Shown: positions 1-6,716 of the stretch, piece by piece
Position numbering within the stretch: position 1 is the first letter of the stretch
How the letters are laid out: each line of letters begins with the position of its first letter
From: Candidatus Saccharibacteria bacterium UBA7683
GTDB lineage: Bacteria; Patescibacteriota; Saccharimonadia; Saccharimonadales; UBA7683
Assembly (NCBI GenBank): GCA_002482925.1
Contig: DLGX01000031.1
Coordinates: forward strand, 1 to 13,263
Direction: 5' to 3'
Length of the DNA: 13,263 nt
Translations under genes and position numbers: made by a program
Notes under the pieces: generated by a model
The model's database searches: none
What the model was told of the DNA's origin: nothing
The model's input: only the letters and a program-made list of their open reading frames with translations

Positions 1-572
1 ACCAAAATCACTCAGAAATCAGGAACAAGCTAAAGGCTCTGGGTGCCGTATGTGAATACCCAAAAACACTAATACGTCGTACAGTGTTTGATTTTCCGGA
101 CAGACGGTTACTGGCTAAAAAGGCATGGGTGCGTCTGCGCGAAGAACTTAATGGCACAGTAGAGCTTATGGTGAAACAGGTTGCCGGGGAGGCTCTTGGC
201 CAGACGTTTGAACAGCCAGTGGTAGTGAATGACTTCGAGGCTGCTAAAAAATTCTTGCTTTCATTAGGACTTGAAGCTAAGGCTGAGCAAGAATCTAAGC
301 GTGAATTATGGCGCCTAGGTTCAGTAGAAATAATGCTCGACACCTGGCCGTGGGTGAAACCATTTATTGAAATCGAAGCACCAACAGAGGCAGAAGTTAA
401 AGATCTTTCATCTAAGCTGGGGCTTAAGTGGAATGAAGCTGTATTCGGAGGAGTCACACCTGTATATGTGGCCGAATACAGGTTAACTAAAGAAGAATTT
501 GAATCAATCGAAGTTTCAATAAAATTTGATGAGCCTGTACCGAATGAATATGTACCCCGCCAAAAAGAATAA
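1..572 (+). CDS. CYTH-domain protein (CyaB-like class IV adenylate cyclase / triphosphatase family), 5' end cut off
   Basis: The reading frame is open from the window edge (first whole codon at 3) to a TAA at 570-572, giving 189 visible residues. A GTG at 84 could be read as a start, but conserved sequence runs upstream of it: a helix with a KLKALGA motif, then a strand containing RRTVFD. The true start therefore lies before the window. Later segments fit the CYTH triphosphate-tunnel fold: LWRLGSVEIMLDTWPWVKPFIEIE (split as a strand, an Asp, and an acidic EIE strand), then a helix and LGL. The family-defining N-terminal ExExK strand is not visible. CYTH proteins hydrolyse or cyclise triphosphate substrates (ATP, thiamine triphosphate, inorganic triphosphate) using a divalent metal; which substrate applies here cannot be told. 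The gene lies 51 bp upstream of ExoI, which has its own promoter, so no functional link is implied. Family call is good; specific activity is unknown. Confidence 0.8.
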   Translation, partial: QNHSEIRNKLKALGAVCEYPKTLIRRTVFDFPDRRLLAKKAWVRLREELNGTVELMVKQVAGEALGQTFEQPVVVNDFEAAKKFLLSLGLEAKAEQESKRELWRLGSVEIMLDTWPWVKPFIEIEAPTEAEVKDLSSKLGLKWNEAVFGGVTPVYVAEYRLTKEEFESIEVSIKFDEPVPNEYVPRQKE

Positions 573-587
573 TTTAAGACTAATTTA

Positions 588-616
588 ATAACACAATAAA
601 CAGCTAATGCTACACT
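588..616 (+). promoter_or_regulatory. Putative promoter of the exodeoxyribonuclease I gene
   Basis: An extended -10 (TGC followed by TACACT at 611-616) lies 7 nt before the ATG at 624. A weak -35-like ATAACA (588-593, 4 of 6 consensus bases) sits 17 bp upstream. Initiation about 7 nt beyond the -10 would fall on or next to the start codon, giving a leaderless or nearly leaderless message. No Shine-Dalgarno sequence is visible before this ATG, which agrees. Read by eye, not tested. Confidence 0.5.
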
Positions 617-623
617 TGTACGT

Positions 624-2054
624 ATGACATTCTACTTTTACGATTTAGAAACATCAGGCATTAACGCCAGAGCTCAGCGAATTATGCAGTTTGCGGGGCA
701 GCGAACAGACGAGAATTTTAATCCTATTGGCGAACCGCAAAACTGGCTGGTAAAACTCACCGAAGAAATTCTGCCAGATCCCGATGCCATAATGATTACT
801 GGTATCACGCCACAAAAAACCTTCGAAGAAGGCTATACAGAAGCTGAGTTTCTCAAGCTATTTTATGAAGAGGTATTGCAACCAGACACCGTAATAATGG
901 GCTTTAATACCGTGCGGTTCGACGATGAATTTATGCGTGCAACCCTGTGGCGTAATTTTTACGATCCGTACGAATGGCAGTGGCAAGACGGCCGTTCACG
1001 TTGGGATCTAATGGATGTTGTGCGGATAGTCCGCGCGCTTCGACCAGAAGGCATACACTGGCCAGTAGATCAAAAAGGCCAACCAACAAATAGGCTTGAG
1101 CTTCTTACAAAGGCAAATGGGCTTGATCATGAAAATGCACACGATGCATTAAATGATGTGTTTGCTACTATTGCGGTAGCTAAATTATTACGAAAAAAAC
1201 AACCCAAAGTATTCGATTATCTGCTTGGGGTACGAAACAAGAAACAAATTGTTGAACTCTTAGACTTACAAGATCCAAAACCATTTGTGTATTGTTCGGG
1301 AAGATATAGCAATAAGTGGCAAAAAACTACCGCGGTACTGCCCGTTGTTGAAGGACCAAACGGCAGCGTTTTGGTATTTGATTTACGAGCCGATCCACTT
1401 GAATTTGCAAAGCTAGATGACACGGCGCTTAAAGCAAAACTCTTTTCAAGAGATGAAACAACCGAAATTTTGCCTGTAAAAGTACTAAAGCCAAATGCGT
1501 GTCCCGCAGTAGCACCGCTCGGCGTGTTTAATAAAGAAGTTCAAGAGCGTCTTGAACTAAGCGCAAAAACTATTGAAGAAAATTTCAACAAGTTCCGTTC
1601 AATCAGCGGTTTTGGTGAACGAATAGGGCTGTTGTTTAGCGAAAATGATGAATCTCGCCGCAAAAAATATGGTACCGAAACTGATCCTGATTTCCAGATA
1701 TATGATGGTTTTGTTGGAGACCAAGACAAAACTAAAATGCGAATTATTCGCGCAGCTGATGAAAATAGTCTGGCTGATACGAATGTAGAATTTGCAGACG
1801 AACGCCTAGAAAAACTACTTATAAGGTATAAGGCTCGTAACTTTCCAAGAAGTATTACCGATTCAGAAAGACAGCTATGGGAAAGTTACCGGAGTGAACG
1901 AATTATGCAGGGCAAAAATGGGCAGCTTTCGCTCGAACAGTTTGCAAAACGCCTTAGTGAACTTATGTCTGCCAAAGCATCTGATGACAATGCGCTATTT
2001 TTGCTACAAGAACTGCAACTTTACGCCGAGAGCATTGTGCCGATTATTGAATAA
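624..2054 (+). CDS. sbcB: Exodeoxyribonuclease I (3'-5' single-strand DNA exonuclease)
   Basis: This 476-residue protein matches the length of E. coli ExoI (475) and its domain order. The N-terminal DEDDh exonuclease domain shows DLET (D7, E9), a FDDEF motif with D100, and HDALND with H173 and D178. These sit at a constant offset of 8 from the E. coli catalytic residues D15, E17, D108, H181 and D186. Other ExoI-specific stretches are RNFYDPYEWQWQ, SRWDLMDVVR, ALRPEGIHWP and LTKANGL. The C-terminal half carries the SH3-like and helical region typical of ExoI, including a segment around SITDSERQLWESY, so it is not a generic DnaQ-type exonuclease. The family degrades single-stranded DNA 3' to 5' in recombination and mismatch repair. 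The start is supported by the promoter ending 7 nt upstream. Its stop (2052-2054) faces the stop of the next, convergent gene across one base. All catalytic residues are present. Confidence 0.95.
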   Translation: MTFYFYDLETSGINARAQRIMQFAGQRTDENFNPIGEPQNWLVKLTEEILPDPDAIMITGITPQKTFEEGYTEAEFLKLFYEEVLQPDTVIMGFNTVRFDDEFMRATLWRNFYDPYEWQWQDGRSRWDLMDVVRIVRALRPEGIHWPVDQKGQPTNRLELLTKANGLDHENAHDALNDVFATIAVAKLLRKKQPKVFDYLLGVRNKKQIVELLDLQDPKPFVYCSGRYSNKWQKTTAVLPVVEGPNGSVLVFDLRADPLEFAKLDDTALKAKLFSRDETTEILPVKVLKPNACPAVAPLGVFNKEVQERLELSAKTIEENFNKFRSISGFGERIGLLFSENDESRRKKYGTETDPDFQIYDGFVGDQDKTKMRIIRAADENSLADTNVEFADERLEKLLIRYKARNFPRSITDSERQLWESYRSERIMQGKNGQLSLEQFAKRLSELMSAKASDDNALFLLQELQLYAESIVPIIE

Positions 2055-2055
2055 C

Positions 2056-2397
2056 TTATAACGCCGCGTCTGTACTACGAGGGGCAGCAATCACAGAACG
2101 CTTTGAACGATCAAAATCACCCGAGTAAGTTTCTTTAAACTCAGTTTCTGCCTGTGTTTTTTTAATTTCATGAGCGGTGTGTTCAAGCATTTGAAGTTTT
2201 GTTCTTTTGAATCCACGACTTACGACCCATAGCAAAAAAACTGCAAGTAACAAAGTAGACCATAGGCCGATTGAAATGTTGGTGCCCGGAACCGAGCCTG
2301 CAATTATAAAGTTCACAGCTTCGTTTAATGGATCTTTAGACCAAACTATAAAACTTACAATTGCTACTAAAATACTGCCCCACACTATTTTTTTCAT
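2056..2397 (-). CDS. Small two-helix membrane protein, unknown function
   Basis: A 113-residue protein that I do not recognise as a named family. It begins MKKIVWG, then a hydrophobic helix at about residues 4-20, a short presumably extracytoplasmic loop (21-42, with GSVPGTN), a second helix at about 43-60, and a strongly basic RGFKRTK stretch just after it. By the positive-inside rule both ends are cytoplasmic. The remaining 50 residues are polar and charged with no recognisable motif; part of them (70-90) may be helical. There are no cysteines. The start is supported by a GAGGGG Shine-Dalgarno 4 nt before the ATG and by an upstream promoter. It converges on ExoI with one base between the two stops, leaving no room for a dedicated terminator. 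Real gene likely; function unknown. Confidence 0.8.
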   Translation of the reverse strand: MKKIVWGSILVAIVSFIVWSKDPLNEAVNFIIAGSVPGTNISIGLWSTLLLAVFLLWVVSRGFKRTKLQMLEHTAHEIKKTQAETEFKETYSGDFDRSKRSVIAAPRSTDAAL

Positions 2398-2428
2398 AAG
2401 ACCCCTCGCATTTAATTAACTACTTTTA

Positions 2429-2458
2429 ATAATAGAATAGAGTTGACGCGCTTTACAA
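2429..2458 (-). promoter_or_regulatory. Putative promoter of the two-helix membrane protein gene
   Basis: Read on the - strand, TTGTAA (2453-2458) and TATTAT (2429-2434) are separated by 18 bp, matching 4 and 5 bases of the -35 and -10 consensus. The start codon is about 31 bp further on, leaving a short leader with a GAGGGG ribosome-binding site. Unlike the leaderless-looking genes nearby, this one has a conventional leader. The rest of the 112-bp gap (2398-2509) shows no other clear feature. Confidence 0.45.
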
Positions 2459-2509
2459 GTCATATTACTGTTGTTTTGTTGTGTAATTTCCGACGGTTGC
2501 TGAATAAAA

Positions 2510-2941
2510 CTAATTTCGTTTCAGGCGTTTTTTTAGTCGGGTGAGTCGTTCACGGTTAAATAAGAACAAGCAAATGCCACCTATTCCTAATGAAAGTACC
2601 GGTGCGTACCACTGATAATACCCGGCTACACCCGCCCCAAGAAGTAAAAAAACGGAAGTTGCATCAAATGTTGCTTCCCATTTTGGAGTAGGCCGCCATC
2701 GGTTTTTAATTTCTTTAGGTACCGTGTGCAAAAAGAAGGCTTTAAGATTTTCGGCCCAATCGAATTCACTGGCAAGTACAGCTATCCCCGCCAAGAATAG
2801 TGCGATTCCTCCAGGACCTGGAATCCAGCCCACTAATGGTGCAGTACAAATAAAAACCAACCCAAGCGCAAATGTAAATGGCTTCCTCACTTTAATAGGT
2901 CTATTTTTCCACCAGGTATATAATCTATCTCGCTTACTCAT
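2510..2941 (-). CDS. PGPGW-type transmembrane protein
   Basis: A 143-residue membrane protein. A basic N-terminus (MSKRDR, then RPIKVRK) precedes a first helix (about 22-40), which runs into the hallmark WIPGPGG motif at 39-45 and a second helix (44-58, IALFLAGIAVLASEF). A cytosolic-looking amphipathic segment (60-92) follows, then two more hydrophobic stretches (about 95-112 and 114-129) and a very basic tail ending KKRLKRN. The PGPG turn followed by a hydrophobic ALFLAGI-type stretch is the signature of the PGPGW / TIGR02611-like putative transmembrane family, although the usual Trp after PGPG is Gly here. The function of the family is unknown. It is transcribed divergently from uvrA, and its extended -10 lies 6 nt before the ATG. 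Confidence 0.8.
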   Translation of the reverse strand: MSKRDRLYTWWKNRPIKVRKPFTFALGLVFICTAPLVGWIPGPGGIALFLAGIAVLASEFDWAENLKAFFLHTVPKEIKNRWRPTPKWEATFDATSVFLLLGAGVAGYYQWYAPVLSLGIGGICLFLFNRERLTRLKKRLKRN

Positions 2942-2947
2942 AGTACT

Positions 2948-2956
2948 AGTGTAGCA
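2948..2956 (-). promoter_or_regulatory. Putative extended -10 promoter of the PGPGW-protein gene
   Basis: On the - strand this reads TGC plus TACACT (hexamer at 2948-2953), the same nine bases as before ExoI, and ends 6 nt before the ATG. The -35 position is poor (TTAGGC at an 18-bp spacing), which an extended -10 can compensate for. The predicted transcript would start at or within a few bases of the start codon. Confidence 0.5.
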
Positions 2957-2960
2957 ATAG

Positions 2961-2989
2961 ATGACAGAACGGCCTAACAGAGGTATACT
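2961..2989 (+). promoter_or_regulatory. Putative uvrA promoter
   Basis: ATGACA (2961-2966, 5 of 6) and TATACT (2984-2989, 5 of 6) are spaced by an ideal 17 bp. The -10 ends 8 nt before the uvrA ATG at 2998, so transcription would start on or beside the start codon and give a leaderless message. No Shine-Dalgarno is seen. It overlaps the opposite-strand promoter region of the PGPGW gene. No SOS operator (CTG-N10-CAG or CGAAC-type box) was spotted in this short region. Confidence 0.6.
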
Positions 2990-2997
2990 TAAATAGC

Positions 2998-5808
2998 ATG
3001 TCAGAGTTTATTTCAGTTCGCGGAGCCAGAGAACACAACTTAAAAAATGTTGATGTTGAAATTCCGCGCGAAAAACTAGTCGTTATTACCGGTCTTTCAG
3101 GCTCAGGTAAATCTTCATTAGCATTCGACACTATTTATGCCGAAGGTCAGCGTCGGTATGTAGAATCGCTTTCAAGCTACGCCCGCCAATTCTTGGGCTT
3201 AATGGAAAAACCAGATGTAGACCAGATTGACGGCTTAAGCCCGGCAATTTCTATTGACCAAAAATCAACTAGTCGTAACCCTCGTTCAACAGTAGCAACC
3301 GTTACGGAAATTTATGATTATCTCAGATTGTTATTTGCTCGCATAGGTATTCCGCACTGTCCAATAGATGGCAACGAAGTCCGCCGCCTTACACCGCAGG
3401 CAATTGTAGATGAAGTTTTGCTACTAAAAAAAGGCTCAAGGCTTTTAATTCTTGCACCAATAGTGAATGCTAAAAAAGGTCAATTCGAACACATTCCAGG
3501 CGAATTTCAGCGTAGCGGGTTTGCTCGAGCGCGCGTAGACGGTGTGGTATACAGCCTTGATGAATGGCCAGAACTCGATAAAAAGTTTAAACACACCATA
3601 GAAATTGTAGTAGACCGTCTTACGAACGATGAAGCCAATCAAGGTCGTTTAGCGCAATCTATTGAACAGGCGCTTGAAATTGGCAAAGAATCGGTGATTG
3701 TACATAACGCTGATACAAATGAAGACAAGCTTCTTTCTCAGCGCTATGCCTGCCCAGATCATCCAGACCTTTCACTGCCAGAACTTGAACCGCGAATCTT
3801 TAGTTTCAATGCCCCCCAAGGTGCCTGCCCAACATGTACCGGGCTCGGTAATAGGCTAGAAGTAGATCCAGACCTGGTTATTCCTAACGGTAACCTTACT
3901 ATTGCCGAAGGGGCTATCCGTCCGTTTAACCGAGTCAATTCTGATGCTTGGTATATGAAAAAGATGCAAGCAGTAGCCGACCGATACAAATTTAGTTTGC
4001 ACGTAGCAACCTCACAGCTAAAAGAAGACGAACTTGAAAAGATCCTCTATGGAACAGGAACAGAAAAATACACCGTAAAACTAAGTATGGGAAGAAGTTT
4101 TGAAACCACCTACGAAGGTGTAATTCCAAACCTAGAACGACGTCATAAAGAAACCGATAGCGATTTTATGCGTCGAGACATTGAACGTTTTATGCGCGAA
4201 CGACCATGCTATACCTGTAAAGGAGCACGTCTTAAGCCCGAAGTACTAGCAGTAACCGTACACGATTTTTCAATTAAAGACGTAACAGATCTTTCAGTAA
4301 GCGATGCGCTGGAGCTACTTGAAAAAACTAAGTTTACCGAAAAAGAAGAATTTATTGTTGCCCAAGTTTGCAAAGAAATTATCTCGCGCTTAACGTTTCT
4401 TAATAACGTTGGTCTAAACTACCTTAATTTAAGCAGAAGCGCGGCTACGCTTTCAGGCGGCGAAGCGCAGCGTATTCGTTTGGCTACTCAAATTGGTTCT
4501 GGCCTGCAAGGCGTGCTCTATGTGCTTGACGAGCCTTCAATTGGGCTTCACCAGCGAGACAACGATCGGCTTATTACAACACTCAGACATTTACGAGATC
4601 TCGGTAACACAGTTTTGGTAGTTGAGCACGATGAAGACACAATTAGAGCGGCTGACTGGCTTGTTGATATTGGTCCTGGTGCTGGTGTGCACGGCGGTAA
4701 TGTAGTGGCCTCAGGTACGCCAGACGAGGTTGCTAAAAACTCTAAGAGTATCACTGGTAGATATCTTTCCGGTCTAGAAGAAATAGCCGTGCCTAAGAAA
4801 CGCCGAAAAGGTAATGAAAAAGAACTTACTGTAAAAGGTGCAGCAGAACACAATCTGAAAAATATTACGGTCACTATTCCACTTGGAAAAATGGTGGTAG
4901 TAAGTGGCGTGTCCGGTTCTGGTAAATCTACCTTAATTAACGATATCTTGGCAAAAGAACTCCAGGCTCGTCTTCATAGGGCACACGCTGTACCAGGTAA
5001 ACACGAAGAAGTTACGGGTATAGAGCATCTTGATAAAGCAATTATTATTGACCAAAGTCCAATTGGGCGAACACCTCGTTCTAACCCGGCCACGTACACA
5101 GGGGTATTCACGCCTATTCGTGAGCTATTTGCCAACACTCCTGAATCAAACCTTCGCGGATACAAAGCTGGCCGATTCAGCTTTAATGTAAAAGGCGGTC
5201 GCTGTGAAAACTGCCAAGGCGATGGCATTATAAAAATTGAAATGCACTTTTTGCCCGATGTCTACGTTACCTGTGAAGTTTGTAACGGTAGGCGCTACAA
5301 CCGCGAAGCGTTAGAAATTACCTATAAAGGTAAGAACATTTCTGATGTACTGAACATGACTATTGAACAAGCCGTAGATTTTTTTGAAAACCAACCAAGT
5401 ATCGCTCGTAAAATGCAGACACTCTTCGATGTTGGCCTTGGCTATGTAAAACTTGGTCAGCCTGCCACAACACTTTCGGGCGGCGAAGCGCAGCGTATTA
5501 AGCTTGCAAGCGAACTTTCACGTCGACCAACAGGCAAAACATTGTATATTTTAGACGAACCAACCACAGGACTTCATTCAGCAGACGTGAAGAAGCTTCT
5601 GGAAGTACTCAATGCCTTGGTTGACACAGGCAATTCTATGGTGATTATTGAACACAACCTAGATGTTATAAAATCAGCTGATCACATAATTGATATGGGT
5701 CCTGAAGGCGGTGCTGGGGGCGGTGAAATTATGGCAGCAGGCACCCCAGAAAAAATTGCCCAAATTAAAGATTCTCATACGGGCAAATACTTAAAATTAA
5801 TGCTCTAG
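2998..5808 (+). CDS. uvrA: UvrABC excinuclease subunit A
   Basis: A 936-residue protein, close to E. coli UvrA (940). UvrA dimers find bulky DNA lesions and load UvrB in nucleotide excision repair. Two ABC ATPase modules are present. Module I: Walker A GLSGSGKSS (32-40), a split zinc site (C252/H255 and C277/C280), a second CYTCKGARL cysteine pair, signature LSGGE (485-489) and Walker B LDEPS with D511 and E512. Module II: Walker A GVSGSGKST (637-645), zinc finger C736, C739, C759, C762 (CxxC-x19-CxxC), signature LSGGE (826-830) and Walker B with D853 and E854. The first zinc site is C-x2-H-x21-C-x2-C, with His where E. coli has Cys; a metal site is still plausible. The start fits the promoter 8 nt upstream. 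uvrB and uvrC are not adjacent. A canonical full-length protein. Confidence 0.98.
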   Translation: MSEFISVRGAREHNLKNVDVEIPREKLVVITGLSGSGKSSLAFDTIYAEGQRRYVESLSSYARQFLGLMEKPDVDQIDGLSPAISIDQKSTSRNPRSTVATVTEIYDYLRLLFARIGIPHCPIDGNEVRRLTPQAIVDEVLLLKKGSRLLILAPIVNAKKGQFEHIPGEFQRSGFARARVDGVVYSLDEWPELDKKFKHTIEIVVDRLTNDEANQGRLAQSIEQALEIGKESVIVHNADTNEDKLLSQRYACPDHPDLSLPELEPRIFSFNAPQGACPTCTGLGNRLEVDPDLVIPNGNLTIAEGAIRPFNRVNSDAWYMKKMQAVADRYKFSLHVATSQLKEDELEKILYGTGTEKYTVKLSMGRSFETTYEGVIPNLERRHKETDSDFMRRDIERFMRERPCYTCKGARLKPEVLAVTVHDFSIKDVTDLSVSDALELLEKTKFTEKEEFIVAQVCKEIISRLTFLNNVGLNYLNLSRSAATLSGGEAQRIRLATQIGSGLQGVLYVLDEPSIGLHQRDNDRLITTLRHLRDLGNTVLVVEHDEDTIRAADWLVDIGPGAGVHGGNVVASGTPDEVAKNSKSITGRYLSGLEEIAVPKKRRKGNEKELTVKGAAEHNLKNITVTIPLGKMVVVSGVSGSGKSTLINDILAKELQARLHRAHAVPGKHEEVTGIEHLDKAIIIDQSPIGRTPRSNPATYTGVFTPIRELFANTPESNLRGYKAGRFSFNVKGGRCENCQGDGIIKIEMHFLPDVYVTCEVCNGRRYNREALEITYKGKNISDVLNMTIEQAVDFFENQPSIARKMQTLFDVGLGYVKLGQPATTLSGGEAQRIKLASELSRRPTGKTLYILDEPTTGLHSADVKKLLEVLNALVDTGNSMVIIEHNLDVIKSADHIIDMGPEGGAGGGEIMAAGTPEKIAQIKDSHTGKYLKLML

Positions 5809-5833
5809 TTGAACCAAATCTAAACAGCCCGTC

Positions 5834-5943
5834 TGTCATCTTGAGCTTGTCGAAAGATCTTGCTGGTCCACTAATGATTAGCAGATGCTTTCATCCTTCG
5901 CAGTCTTGCTACGGAGAACGGATCGACGTTGCTCAGGATGACA
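5834..5943. repeat. Imperfect inverted repeat (REP/MITE-like element) between convergent genes
   Basis: The outer arms are TGTCATCTTGAGC (5834-5846) and GCTCAGGATGACA (5931-5943), complementary at 12 of 13 positions, or 13 of 13 if one G-U pair is counted in RNA. The pairing resumes after a 2/3-nt internal loop with GTCGA (5849-5853) against TCGAC (5923-5927). The 69-bp interior has only short dyads, such as CTAAT/ATTAG around 5871-5881. The arm motif, TGTCAT followed by a TGAGC core and GTCGAA, resembles dispersed intergenic palindromes I know from many bacterial genomes. The element fills most of the 159-bp gap between the uvrA and DedA stop codons. It has no following T-run, so it is not a classical terminator, though as RNA it could shield 3' ends on both strands. 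Copy number cannot be judged from one window. Confidence 0.6.
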
Positions 5944-5967
5944 TTGTAGTAATAGCTTGTTTAGGTA

Positions 5968-6633
5968 TTAGTTCTTCTCGGATTTTCTGATAATCTGACG
6001 AATTTTCCCTAGGGTTACCGCAGGTAATTTTTTAACCCGATCACGGTTTTCAGCTTCTTTCAAGAAGTGATGAAATGCTGGTAGCAAACTCAAAAATACA
6101 ACAAGCAGAATCATTGGTTCTAAGTAGTTTTCTACTCCAGGCAGGGCTCTACCTAAAAAGTAACCAGCGTAGGTGAGTCCAAGAGTCCATAGAGCGCCGC
6201 CAATAACGTTGTAAGACAAAAATGTGCGGTAATTCATATTGCCTAGCCCGGCAACAATTGGTGCAAAGGTTCGAACTATTGGGGTAAATCTGGCGATTAT
6301 GATGGTTTTTTTACCGTGTTCTTCGTAAAATGCTTCAGCTTGCGCTATATACTTCTTCTTAAAAATCTTTCCGTCTGGTCGTTTGAGTAGCCGTGGCCCC
6401 ATTCTCTTACCAAATGCATACCCTACGCTATCTCCGAGCACAGCTGCAACAAAGGTAACCCATGCAAGTACATGAACATTCACAAACCCTTGGCTTGCAA
6501 GAAAACCAGCCGTGAACAGAAGGCTATCACCTGGTAAGAAAAACCCAATCATCAGTCCGCTTTCAGCAAAAATAACACCTGCTACTACAAAAATACCTGC
6601 GTGCGCTATTCGTTCTGCTGAAATTAATGCCAT
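5968..6633 (-). CDS. DedA-family membrane protein (probable lipid-carrier flippase / transporter)
   Basis: Read from the ATG at 6633 the protein has 221 residues, usual for DedA. Family hallmarks in order: ESGLMIGFFLPGD (E24, D36), LGDSVGYAFGKRMG (67-79), an FYEEHG stretch, RFTPIVRTFAPIVAGLGNM (R115, R121), and GGALWTLGLTYAGYFLG. E24, D36, R115 and R121 keep the exact spacing of the essential E. coli YqjA residues E39, D51, R130 and R136. DedA/UptA proteins have been implicated in recycling undecaprenyl phosphate across the membrane and in membrane-potential homeostasis; the substrate here is not proven. A TTG two codons upstream (6639) extends the frame, but the promoter -10 sits 2 nt before that TTG, so the ATG fits better. 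The gene converges on uvrA and diverges from the L25 gene. The C-terminal tail is basic and cytoplasmic. Confidence 0.93.
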   Translation of the reverse strand: MALISAERIAHAGIFVVAGVIFAESGLMIGFFLPGDSLLFTAGFLASQGFVNVHVLAWVTFVAAVLGDSVGYAFGKRMGPRLLKRPDGKIFKKKYIAQAEAFYEEHGKKTIIIARFTPIVRTFAPIVAGLGNMNYRTFLSYNVIGGALWTLGLTYAGYFLGRALPGVENYLEPMILLVVFLSLLPAFHHFLKEAENRDRVKKLPAVTLGKIRQIIRKSEKN

Positions 6634-6641
6634 TAACAATA

Positions 6642-6650
6642 ACTATACCA
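6642..6650 (-). promoter_or_regulatory. Putative extended -10 promoter of the DedA gene
   Basis: On the - strand this reads TGG plus TATAGT (hexamer 6642-6647; 5 of 6), ending 8 nt before the ATG at 6633. No good -35 is seen. Transcription from here would start about at the ATG, leaving the TTG at 6639 outside or at the very edge of the message. It supports the shorter protein start. Confidence 0.5.
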
Positions 6651-6672
6651 GACTTTGTGCAAGATCGATATC

Positions 6673-6681
6673 TGTTATACT
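6673..6681 (+). promoter_or_regulatory. Putative extended -10 promoter of the L25 gene
   Basis: TGT plus TATACT (hexamer 6676-6681). The -35 zone (about 6653-6660) is weak. Predicted initiation near 6688 would give a leader of roughly 30 nt, containing an AGGAG ribosome-binding site at 6701-6705, 11 nt before the ATG. This contrasts with the leaderless-looking divergent DedA gene. Confidence 0.5.
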
Positions 6682-6716
6682 AGTAGTACTGAAAAATTAC
6701 AGGAGTTTATTTATTC

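Noticed and set aside
84..86. GTG as the start codon of the CYTH gene
   Set aside because: The frame stays open to the window edge and the upstream residues form conserved CYTH sequence (KLKALGA, RRT), so the GTG is an internal Val.
8..457. 149-codon - strand open frame
   Set aside because: It is antisense to the CYTH gene, Ser/Thr-rich and without motifs; a by-product of the real frame's codon use.
2443..2475. + strand promoter starting with TTGACG at 2443
   Set aside because: The nearest -10-like sequence is only about 14 bp away and no + strand gene follows before uvrA, which has its own better promoter.
4548..5228. Two - strand open frames inside uvrA
   Set aside because: Both are antisense to conserved UvrA modules and show no recognisable protein features.
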